Origin: CAIZWU01 sp942492905 | GTDB taxonomy: Bacteria; Verrucomicrobiota; Verrucomicrobiia; Verrucomicrobiales; V1-33 | Reading direction: 5' to 3' | DNA length: 64,000 bases | Assembly: GCA_942492905.1 (NCBI GenBank) | Contig: OW818657.1 | Location: forward strand, 2,976,001-3,040,000 | Shown here: positions 51,211 to 59,553 of the stretch, piece by piece | How positions within the stretch are numbered: position 1 is the stretch's first letter | Layout: each line of letters opens with the position of its first letter | Made by a program: the position numbers and the translations under genes | Notes under the pieces: generated by a model | The model's input: the letters and a program-made list of their open reading frames with translations, nothing else | Told to the model about the DNA's origin: nothing | The model's database searches: none

Positions 51211-53777
51211 AACCTAAATCCAGCAGGAATGGCACTGCCCGGCCCCCCGCCAAAAAGCGTGTGGCCAAGGCGGGTCGCTTCCTGCCGGGAGACGGCCCCG
51301 GCCGGCCGTCCACGGCGGCCCGGGCATCGGCGGGGCGGCCGAGTGAACTGATGGAAAAGATGCTTGAGCAGCACAGCCAGTTGGAACTGCAGAATGAACA
51401 GCTCAGCGAGACCCGGACGGAACTGGAAAACTCCCAACACCGTTATGCCGATCTCTATGATCTGGCGCCGGTAGGGTATATGACCCTCGACGGAAAGGGC
51501 TGCATCCAGGAGATCAACCAGACCGCCTCACAAATGCTGGGCTGGTCGGTGGCTCATCTGATGGGGCGCCCGCTGCTGCCCCACATTGCCGCCGGCGACC
51601 GCCGGACGTTTCTGAAACATCTCTGGGAAAGCCGCCGCACCACCACCCAGGTGATCACCACGCTGCGCTTGAATGCCAAAGACGGGGAGGAGCGCTCGGT
51701 GCAATTGGCGACCAACTGCTCCCGGGATTCCGGGAATCGGCCCAATTTGTGCCGGACTGCCCTGATCGATATCACCCGGCAGCGCTATGCGGAAGCCGCG
51801 CTCAGTGCCAGCGAGGCCAAGTTCCGCGTCCTCGCCGAAAACATCGGAGAGTTGTTCTGGTTCATGGAACTCGACCCTCCGCGCATCACGTATGTCAGTC
51901 CCTCCTTTGAGCGGATCATGGGGATCCCGGTGGAGGAACTTTACCGGGATTGCTCCATTTGGGAAAAATGCATTCATCCGGACGATCTGCCAAATTCGCG
52001 GGCGGCGTTTCAACGCTGGGTGGGAGGCGAGACCGACGAATTCAACATCGACTACCGGGTGGTCGACCGGCAGGGAGCAGTCCGTTGGTTGTCGGACCGC
52101 GGCACGGTAATCGAACGCAAAGACGGACGGCCCTATCTGGTGAGTGGCATCGCGCGTGACATCACTGACCGCAAAAATGCGGCGCAGAAGTTCCGTGGAC
52201 TGTTGGAGGCGGCACCGGAGGCCATGATCATTGTGGATAACGCCACCAACATCAAGCTGGTCAATGCCCAGACCCTGCGGTTTTTTGGCTATACGCGGGA
52301 TGAATTGATCGGCCAACCGCTGGAACGGCTCATTCCGGAACGCCTGCGCCACGAACATGCCGGTCTGAGTGCAGATTATATGGTGGCGCCGCCGACGCGG
52401 GTCATGGGAGAGGGCAGGGAGTTGTTTGCCCTGCGCAAGGATGGCTCGGAATTTCCAGTGCAAGTCAGCCTCAGTCCTCTGGAGACGGCGGAAGGTCTGC
52501 TCATCATCACGGCGGTCCGGGACATTACCGAGCGCCGTCAGGCAGAGCAGGCCTTACGGTCGGCCCAACAGTTGGCCGAGTCCACTCTTGAAGCCGTTCC
52601 CGCCAGCTTGGCGGTCCTGGATGCCAATGGCACGATTGTCAGCACCAACCGGTCCTGGGACGAATTCGCCAAAGCCAATGGGGCGTTGCCTGAAACCACC
52701 GGAGTCGGAACCAACTATCTCGCTTTATGCGCGGTGGCGGAGGGCGAGGGTATTGTGGAAGCCGCGCAATTCGCCCACGGGATCCGGGAGGTCATGAGCG
52801 GTGTCAGGACCCGGTTTTCCATGGAATACCCCTGCCATAGTCCGGACCAGCAGCGCTGGTTTGTCGGTTATGTCACGGCCTGTCTGGGGATTGGACCCAA
52901 TTCAGTGGTGGTCGCCCATGTGGACATCAGTGAGCGCAAGCATGCCGAACTGTGTATCCAGAAACTCAATGGCGAGCTGGAACTGCGGGTGGATCAACGC
53001 ACCAAGGCCCTGCGGTCGGCCAACAAGGAACTGCGGCACCAGATTACCCGCCGCCGCCGTCTGGAGGAGGAGATTCTGGAGATCAGCGAACGGGAACAAC
53101 AACGCATCGGCCGTGACCTGCATGACGATCTGGGACAACAACTGGCCGCAGCCAGCATGATGAGCGCGGTGCATGCCCGGAAGCTGATGAAACAGGGAGC
53201 GCCGGAAGCGGACGCCGCCCAGCGGATTACGCAATTGCTGAAGGAGGCGCTGGCCCTGACGCGTGGCCTCGCCCGTGGATTGCATCCCGTGTCCCCGGAG
53301 CCAGGCGGTCTGAGGTCGGCCCTGCTGGGGTTGGCGGAGAGAGCTTCCGAAACGTTCCACATTGATTGCCATCTCCACTGCCCGGTGGACCTGCAGGTCG
53401 ATAACAATACCATGGCGACCCACCTCTACCGGATTGCCCAGGAGGCGGTGAGCAACGGCGTCCGGCACGGTCACGCCAGCGAGATCGTGATCGAAATCGC
53501 CGCGGTCCCGAACCGCCTTGTTTTGTCCATCAGGGACAATGGCAAAGGCTTCCCCGTAGAGGAGTCGGAGCGGAAAGGCATGGGATTGCGCATCATGAGT
53601 TATCGCAGCGACATGATCGGTGGGGAGCTGGGAATCTGCCGCAATCCTGACGGAAAAGGGAGCACCCTCACCTGCACGGTCAATCCTGAACAGGCCATGG
53701 GTGGACCCGTGGAATGCCCTGAGGTCCATCCTCCGGAAAGTGACCTTACCCTCCCCCTGCCCGGAATGGATTTATAA
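51207..53777 (+). CDS. Multi-PAS sensor kinase, HisKA_3 type
   Basis: 856 residues. Basic N-terminus, a short coiled coil, then four PAS domains (about 75-190, 200-325, 328-450, 455-580) with DITRQR, DITDRK, DITERR and DISERK linkers, no membrane helices. The kinase core is of the NarX/DegS type: EREQQRIGRDLHDDLGQQLAAA with the phospho-His in the H of RDLHDDL, and an HATPase with RIAQEAVSNGVRHGHA and DNGKGF. Such kinases pair with LuxR/NarL-type regulators, none of which is in this window. Its gene start lies within the stop of the CheB-CheR gene. Confidence 0.93.
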   Translation: MKPKSSRNGTARPPAKKRVAKAGRFLPGDGPGRPSTAARASAGRPSELMEKMLEQHSQLELQNEQLSETRTELENSQHRYADLYDLAPVGYMTLDGKGCIQEINQTASQMLGWSVAHLMGRPLLPHIAAGDRRTFLKHLWESRRTTTQVITTLRLNAKDGEERSVQLATNCSRDSGNRPNLCRTALIDITRQRYAEAALSASEAKFRVLAENIGELFWFMELDPPRITYVSPSFERIMGIPVEELYRDCSIWEKCIHPDDLPNSRAAFQRWVGGETDEFNIDYRVVDRQGAVRWLSDRGTVIERKDGRPYLVSGIARDITDRKNAAQKFRGLLEAAPEAMIIVDNATNIKLVNAQTLRFFGYTRDELIGQPLERLIPERLRHEHAGLSADYMVAPPTRVMGEGRELFALRKDGSEFPVQVSLSPLETAEGLLIITAVRDITERRQAEQALRSAQQLAESTLEAVPASLAVLDANGTIVSTNRSWDEFAKANGALPETTGVGTNYLALCAVAEGEGIVEAAQFAHGIREVMSGVRTRFSMEYPCHSPDQQRWFVGYVTACLGIGPNSVVVAHVDISERKHAELCIQKLNGELELRVDQRTKALRSANKELRHQITRRRRLEEEILEISEREQQRIGRDLHDDLGQQLAAASMMSAVHARKLMKQGAPEADAAQRITQLLKEALALTRGLARGLHPVSPEPGGLRSALLGLAERASETFHIDCHLHCPVDLQVDNNTMATHLYRIAQEAVSNGVRHGHASEIVIEIAAVPNRLVLSIRDNGKGFPVEESERKGMGLRIMSYRSDMIGGELGICRNPDGKGSTLTCTVNPEQAMGGPVECPEVHPPESDLTLPLPGMDL

Positions 53778-53820
53778 AAAACGTGACAAAGGGGCCGGGA
53801 AAGTTTCATGCTGTCCTGTC

Positions 53821-55023
53821 ATGATTTCCTGCCGCTCCTCTTTCTGCCTGACATCCTTTGCCGTGGCCGCCGTGCTCGGTCTCGTCTCCTCCCGGTCCGC
53901 TGCGGAACCGGTGCTGCCCGGGATCGGGACCACCCTGCAGGCGCTGGTGGGCCAGCACGAAATCGCCGGCGCGGTGACTGTGGTGGTGTCGAAGGACCGG
54001 ATCCTTCACTTGGAGAACACCGGTCTGGCAGACGTGGTCTCAAAAAAACCAATGACGGCGGAAACGCTTTTTTGGATCGCTTCGATGACCAAGCCGATCA
54101 CCGCCACCGCAGTGCTGATGTTGCAGGATGAGGGCAAGCTGAACGTGGCCGATCCGGTGGCAAAGTATTTGCCGGAATTTGCCGGATTGAAGACCCCCTC
54201 CGGCAAACCGGCCAATCTCACAATCACACAGATCCTGACGCATACCTCCGGACTTGGCGAAGCGGGTGGTCCGGCGGCAAGGGAAGCGAAAACACTGGCC
54301 GATCTCGTCCCCCTCTGGCTGGCGGCTCCGATGCAATATGAACCCGGTGCAAGGTGGGCCTACACCCAGAGCGGTATCAACGCGGCGGCCCGTATCGTGG
54401 AAGTGGTGAGTGGCCTGACTTTTGATGCCTTTCTCCAGCAGCGGCTGTTTGGTCCGCTGGGGATGAAAAACACCACTTTCTATCCGACCGATGTCCAGCG
54501 CGCCGGGCTTGTCACGGCTTATGCCAAAAACAAGGACACCGGCCTGCTGGAAGCGGTGCCGCCCCGCGAAGGGTACGGCACCCGCAGCCGCCCGCCGCAG
54601 GGGAACGGAGGGCTCTTTTCCACCCCCTCCGACTACGCCCGCTTCTGCCAGATGCTGCTGGGCGGCGGCACCTGCGAGGGCCGGCGCTACCTGAGCCCGG
54701 AGGCCATGAAATTCCTCACCACACCACAAACCGGCGACCTGCCGACCGGCTTTTTCCAGAACGGACCCCTGGGCAACCTGGGATTGAACTACGGCTGGGG
54801 CCTCGGCACTTGCATCCTGCGCCAACCCCACGCCGGGGTGGCCGCGATGCTTCCGCCCGGCAGTTATGGCCATGGCGGCGCCTGGGGCACCCAGGCCTGG
54901 ATCGATCCCGTGAAGGGCGTGGCCTATGTGCTGATGGTGCAGCGGTCGAACTTCCCGAACAGCGATGCCAGCGAAGTCCGGCGTGCCTTCCAGGAAGCCG
55001 CCAGCAAGGCGCTGGGGAAATAG
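53821..55023 (+). CDS. Exported serine beta-lactamase-family hydrolase
   Basis: 400 residues from ATG 53821. Signal peptide to about residue 28 (SRSAAEP). Class-C/AmpC fold: SxxK motif SMTK with Ser88 and Lys91, a Tyr motif in YTQSG and a terminal HGG-type motif in GHGGAWGT, all in the order expected. The family contains beta-lactamases, D-amino-acid and other peptidases, and esterases (EstB-like). The length and the LEAVPPREGYG insertion favour a peptidase or esterase over a dedicated antibiotic-resistance enzyme. Convergent with the next gene, only 34 bp apart. Confidence 0.88.
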   Translation: MISCRSSFCLTSFAVAAVLGLVSSRSAAEPVLPGIGTTLQALVGQHEIAGAVTVVVSKDRILHLENTGLADVVSKKPMTAETLFWIASMTKPITATAVLMLQDEGKLNVADPVAKYLPEFAGLKTPSGKPANLTITQILTHTSGLGEAGGPAAREAKTLADLVPLWLAAPMQYEPGARWAYTQSGINAAARIVEVVSGLTFDAFLQQRLFGPLGMKNTTFYPTDVQRAGLVTAYAKNKDTGLLEAVPPREGYGTRSRPPQGNGGLFSTPSDYARFCQMLLGGGTCEGRRYLSPEAMKFLTTPQTGDLPTGFFQNGPLGNLGLNYGWGLGTCILRQPHAGVAAMLPPGSYGHGGAWGTQAWIDPVKGVAYVLMVQRSNFPNSDASEVRRAFQEAASKALGK

Positions 55024-55057
55024 GGCAGGGTGTGGCCGCGTCCCTGATTCTACGCCC

Positions 55058-58000
55058 CTAACGCAGGGTCTTGAGCCAGGCGAAGAGGTCCGTCCACTGC
55101 TCCGGGCTGAAGGACAACTCCAGGCCTTCGGGCATGAGGGAACGCTTGGTGAAGCTGGAGCGGCGGATCTGGTCGCGGGGGATGCGCTGGTCCTCGGTGC
55201 CGGGGAGGCGCATCACGATGGCGGTTTCGTCCTGTGAGGCGAGGAATCCTTCGCGGATGCTGCCATCGGTGAGTTCCGCGCGGAAGACGCGGTAACCCGG
55301 TTCCATCGCGGCATTCGGGGTCAGGATATTGCGCAGCAGGGATTCGGTGCCCATGGCTCCGGCGCTGCTGAGGTTGGGGCCGATCTGCCCGCCCTGGCCT
55401 CCCACGAGGTGGCACGCCATGCAGATGGCACCGATAACCTGGCCTTTGGCAGGATCGCCCGGTTTCTCCGCCAGCGCCCGGTAGTGGGCGAATTTTTCAT
55501 CCACCGCCTTGGCCGCCGCCGGGGTGATGAGGTTCGGGAAATCCATGGTGCGGACCACGCGCGCGCCCTCCTGGAGCTGGTCCCAGGCCGCCCCCATGGG
55601 CCGGTAATAGGCCAGGGTGCCCGGGGCGGTGACGCCGGGGGACGCGGTCTCCAGGCCGGTTCGGTCGAAGGCGGCGCGGATTTCGTCAGGAGTGCGGCAA
55701 CTGCGCCAGATGCGGTATTCGGTGAACTGTGCGGCGGTGCCCTGGGGGACATTGCTGCGGGCAATCGCCAATCCCTGATAGGGGCGCGGATCGGGTTTGG
55801 TGCCGGTGGCATCGGGTTCGCCATTCAGATAGAGCCGGAATTGCCCTGACGCATCACGGGTGACCGCGACATGCGTCCAGGCGTCCGGGGCGGTGGTCTT
55901 GGTGGCCACTGCGACATCATGCAGGCCGCCGCCGGCCCAGACCCGCAGGCGGGAATCATAGAAGTTGATATCCAACTGATCCGGGGCGCCCAGCAGGCTG
56001 TCCTGATTCCCGATGCCGGCGGCCAGCTTGATCCAGGTTTCCACGGTGAAGGGGCCTTCCAGAGTCAGTTTGCTATCCACCCACGCTTTTTCGGTGCCGT
56101 TGAGATCCAGAACTTCGGCGAAGAGGCTGCTCATGGAATCCAACAAAGTCTTGAGGCCGGGGTCATCCTTCAGCACGGCCTGGAGCCGGTCCACCAGCGG
56201 GCCGTCGAGTTCGTCCTTGGCAATGCGGCCATCCTGTACCGCGGCGACGAGCGCCTGGGCGGAAGCGGGTTGGGAGGCGAGGGCTTCCAGGGAGCGGCGG
56301 CGCTGCCCCGCATTCAGTTCCGGCCAGAGTGGGAGCAGGCGGGCCGGAGTGGTGACCAGTGCGGCCAGGGCGGCATCCCGGAGCCCAGGGTCGGGGGATT
56401 TGGTCAGGGGCAGGAACAGATCGGCCCGGATGCTGCCCAATTGCCGGAGGGTGGTCAGGACGCTGGCGGTGGCGGGCAGGGCGGCCACGGCGGGTTCCAA
56501 ATCCGTCAGGGTGAAGGCGGCGATCACCTTCAGGGCCACCGCAGGATCGCGGGCCAGCAGGTTTTTGGCGGTGCCGGTGAGCAGGGGCGCGAGAGCCCGG
56601 GCGTCAAACCGCGTCTTCTGGCGCAGCAGGGCCTGCAGCCCTTCCGGTTTGGCCACCAGGGCCGTGAGGGCCTGCTGCACCGCCGCGTCCTCCGGCGATT
56701 CGGCGAGGCGCAGGATTTCCTCGTCGTTGGGCGCCCGGTCGAGCCGGGCGAGGAGTTTGGCCACCCTGGGAGCGGAGGCCTTGGCCGGGAGCGACAGGCA
56801 GGCGACCATCAGATTTTCCGGCGGCAGGGTGGCCGCTTTGCCGCTGTCCAGAAAGGCGGAGACCTTGTCAGGATGGGATTCGAGGAACATCCGGACGAGA
56901 TAACGTTCGTATTCGCGCTCATAGGCGGCTCCGGTTTTGATGGTTTTGCCGCTGTGGGTGGACGGGCGGGTGGGTTCAGACAAGGATTCGCGGATCATTC
57001 CCAGAACCATGGAAAGAACCTCCTCTGTGCCTCCTCCCGCCCGTTCCATGGTCACCATAGCAGAAGCAATCACCGCAGCGCGGACCTCCTGATCGGAGTC
57101 CTTCGACAATGGTTCAAGAATCTGATGAAACCAGTCGCTCCATCCACCAAATCCTTCGATGATACGCGCCGCTTCCCGTCGGGCGTTACGGTTGCCGGAA
57201 CGGGCCAATCCCCGCGGAGCTCCATAGCCCCCTTTTCCTTTTTCAGCCAATACCCACCCAGCTTGGATTCGTGCGGCATCAGGGTAAGGATTCGTATCCG
57301 GGTTTTCCACTACCACTTTGCCAGCAGTTTCGGTCTCCTCCAAATGCTTCAGTGCCCTTGCGGTATCGTCCTCCAGTTTATCCTTGTCACAGAGGGTCTG
57401 CCAAGCCAGATGCGATTGGGTCAGGGAAGCGCTGCCTAGTTTGGCGACAAGGTCCAATTCAGGGAGTTTGGTGAAGTCCGGCACCGGGAAGCCTTTTTGC
57501 TCCTTGCCTTTGAGGCGCCAGATGCGGCCGCGTTTTTTGTCGCGGTCGGGGTGGTTGCGGGCGACTTCGTTGTGGCTGATGATCTTGTTATACCAGTCCA
57601 CGATGTAGACCGCGCCATCCGGACCGAGGGTCATGGCGACGGGGCGGAACCATTCGTCCCCGCTGGCCAACACATCGGGCAGTTTTTCCAGCCGCCAGCG
57701 CGGACCGTCGCGGTGCATCTTGATCGCCTGAATGCGGTTGGTGATGGGATTGGCCACCAGCATCACGTCCGACCAGTCGGGCGGGAAGGAGCCGGCGGCA
57801 TCGGTCAGGGCCAGTCCGCTCAGGCCGGTGCCGCCCATGCGGAAGTCGGCGGTGCCGGGGAATTCCGGAGCATAGCTTTTCCACTGGGCATTCGAGCAGC
57901 CGGGGTAGTTGCCGTATTCATGAAAAGGCATCACGGGATAACCAAAGTCGTTGGCCTCCTGGATGAAGGTCTCGCCTTCGCCGTTCATGACGAGGCCCCA

Positions 58001-59353
58001 GATGTTGCAGGGGCCGTTGCTGGTGATGGTGAACTCCGTGCCGTCCGGACGGAATTTCGCCATGCGGGTCTGGTCGAAGGGGGTGACTTTGCCTTCGGGA
58101 CCGACCACTTTGCTGTAGTTGAAAGCGCCTTGCGCCATCCAGAGCCAGCCGCCCGGAGCCCGGGTGAATTGGTGGGGAAAGAGGTGGGAGTCCTGCACCC
58201 CGAATCCAGTCAGGACGACCTCGCGTTTGTCGGCTTTGCCGTCGCCATCGGTATCCCGCAGGAGCACGATATCATGGCCGTGCTGGGTATAACAGCCGTC
58301 CTTGTAAGGGAGGATGCCGAGGGGAATGGCGAGGCCATCCGCGAAGACGGTGGGCTGCTTGGCATATTGCACGGGTTGGCCATCGGTGCCGCGGGCCACG
58401 ACATCATAGACGAGGATTTTGTCCTGCGCCTTGCTGGCGTAAAGGGCATCGGCGGCGCTGGGATTTTCGTTGGCATCGACCGGATACTCGCGGGCAGTCA
58501 TGGTCCAGAGCCGGCCCTGCTGGTCGAACTGCACCGCCACGAACTTGCCATAACCTTTCTCCAGATCCTCCTCCACGACCAGCTCCAGCTCCAGCCCGGG
58601 CGCGAGGGAGATGGCCCCCCGTTCCGCTTCCGGGGACAGGGGCGAAGTCTGGGCGGATTTTTTGGGTTCCGGTGCCCCCTGACGTTGCGGGGTGGGCGGG
58701 AGTTCTTCAATGGTCAGGTCCTTCACCTGGACGAGCGCCTTGCCGCCGCCGTGGACCTGAATGCCCAGTTTGCCGGTCTGGACGATGGTCGGGTCGGCTT
58801 CGGTGTAGTCCACTCCCATCACCCCATTGATCCAGGTGGTGATGCGTGGCCCGTCGGCACGGATCACGTAATCGTTCCAGTCGTTCCGTTTGATGACCGG
58901 TTCGAGCAGCTTCATGTCGGACTGGGCCATCAACTTGTTGCGGCGGCTTTCGTCGTAGATGCAGCCCCACCAGGAAGGATCGCCGAAGTCACATTGATAT
59001 CCCGCCATTTCGGAATCGCCCGGCACGCGCTGGGAGCGGATCTGGAAGCCGGAATTGATGAAGCCCTCGCTGCCGGTGAGTTTGATTTTGAGCCGGATAA
59101 TGAAGTTGCCGAAATCCTTGGTGGTGGCGAGGAATTCGTTGCGCTTCACCGTTTCTGTCAGGGAACCCCCGGTGATGAGGCCGTCCTCGATGCGCCAGAT
59201 TTTGGGGTCGCCTTCCCAGCCGGTGAGGGATTTGCCGTCAAACAGGGACTGGGGGGCGCGGGGCGCCGGCGGGGCTTCGGCGGCATGCAGGACGGGCGCG
59301 GCGAAGCAGAAACAGACCAAGGCCGGCAGAAGGAAAAGAGGACGCGATTTCAT
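55058..59353 (-). CDS. PVC giant cytochrome: DUF1080-propeller-HEAT-LamG-CxxCH
   Basis: 1431 residues with signal peptide (about 1-24). Domains in order: DUF1080/3-keto-disaccharide-hydrolase-type sandwich (about 35-215; SLFDGKSLTGWEGDPKIWRI, NDWNDYVIRADGPRITTWINGV), a PVC-type beta-propeller (about 230-640; LWTMTAREYPVDANENP, GPDGAVYIVDWYNKIISHNE), HEAT-like helical repeats (about 660-1020), a LamG-like sandwich (about 1080-1240), and a C-terminal cytochrome-c domain with CMACH (Cys1311, Cys1314, His1315) and DLFAWLKTL at the end. This modular type is characteristic of Planctomycetes and Verrucomicrobia, and probably acts on extracellular glycans with electron transfer. The exact substrate is unknown. 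Confidence 0.9.
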   Translation of the reverse strand: MKSRPLFLLPALVCFCFAAPVLHAAEAPPAPRAPQSLFDGKSLTGWEGDPKIWRIEDGLITGGSLTETVKRNEFLATTKDFGNFIIRLKIKLTGSEGFINSGFQIRSQRVPGDSEMAGYQCDFGDPSWWGCIYDESRRNKLMAQSDMKLLEPVIKRNDWNDYVIRADGPRITTWINGVMGVDYTEADPTIVQTGKLGIQVHGGGKALVQVKDLTIEELPPTPQRQGAPEPKKSAQTSPLSPEAERGAISLAPGLELELVVEEDLEKGYGKFVAVQFDQQGRLWTMTAREYPVDANENPSAADALYASKAQDKILVYDVVARGTDGQPVQYAKQPTVFADGLAIPLGILPYKDGCYTQHGHDIVLLRDTDGDGKADKREVVLTGFGVQDSHLFPHQFTRAPGGWLWMAQGAFNYSKVVGPEGKVTPFDQTRMAKFRPDGTEFTITSNGPCNIWGLVMNGEGETFIQEANDFGYPVMPFHEYGNYPGCSNAQWKSYAPEFPGTADFRMGGTGLSGLALTDAAGSFPPDWSDVMLVANPITNRIQAIKMHRDGPRWRLEKLPDVLASGDEWFRPVAMTLGPDGAVYIVDWYNKIISHNEVARNHPDRDKKRGRIWRLKGKEQKGFPVPDFTKLPELDLVAKLGSASLTQSHLAWQTLCDKDKLEDDTARALKHLEETETAGKVVVENPDTNPYPDAARIQAGWVLAEKGKGGYGAPRGLARSGNRNARREAARIIEGFGGWSDWFHQILEPLSKDSDQEVRAAVIASAMVTMERAGGGTEEVLSMVLGMIRESLSEPTRPSTHSGKTIKTGAAYEREYERYLVRMFLESHPDKVSAFLDSGKAATLPPENLMVACLSLPAKASAPRVAKLLARLDRAPNDEEILRLAESPEDAAVQQALTALVAKPEGLQALLRQKTRFDARALAPLLTGTAKNLLARDPAVALKVIAAFTLTDLEPAVAALPATASVLTTLRQLGSIRADLFLPLTKSPDPGLRDAALAALVTTPARLLPLWPELNAGQRRRSLEALASQPASAQALVAAVQDGRIAKDELDGPLVDRLQAVLKDDPGLKTLLDSMSSLFAEVLDLNGTEKAWVDSKLTLEGPFTVETWIKLAAGIGNQDSLLGAPDQLDINFYDSRLRVWAGGGLHDVAVATKTTAPDAWTHVAVTRDASGQFRLYLNGEPDATGTKPDPRPYQGLAIARSNVPQGTAAQFTEYRIWRSCRTPDEIRAAFDRTGLETASPGVTAPGTLAYYRPMGAAWDQLQEGARVVRTMDFPNLITPAAAKAVDEKFAHYRALAEKPGDPAKGQVIGAICMACHLVGGQGGQIGPNLSSAGAMGTESLLRNILTPNAAMEPGYRVFRAELTDGSIREGFLASQDETAIVMRLPGTEDQRIPRDQIRRSSFTKRSLMPEGLELSFSPEQWTDLFAWLKTLR

Positions 59354-59502
59354 GAAATGGAGGCACGGAAATGCCGTGCCGGAAGTTGAAACAGGTTTTG
59401 CAGGGCGAGTCTATCAGCAATGACGCTGCGGGGGGCGCGCCTGCTCCCTGCCACGCCTCCTGCACCGATGCCCGGGCAGGGGAAGCATGCGGCATGCTGA
59501 GC

Positions 59503-59526
59503 CCCGCTTTCCTTTCAGAAAGCGGG
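59503..59526 (-). terminator. Hairpin after tatC
   Basis: CCCGCTTTC and GAAAGCGGG form a perfect 9-bp stem, loop 6 nt, 28 bp beyond the stop of tatC on the minus strand. A U-run is lacking. Confidence 0.45.
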
Positions 59527-59553
59527 CCGTCAGAAGGGGTTCATCCCGGCGGA

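Noticed and set aside
53821..55023. Antibiotic-resistance beta-lactamase
   Set aside because: The fold is shared with peptidases and esterases, and nothing around the gene points to resistance. It is annotated as a serine hydrolase of the family.
57497..59389. Long plus-strand frame (630 codons) across the giant PVC protein gene
   Set aside because: It is an antisense shadow. The minus-strand frame has clear domain motifs, whereas this one is Gly/His/Arg-rich with no motif or start signal.
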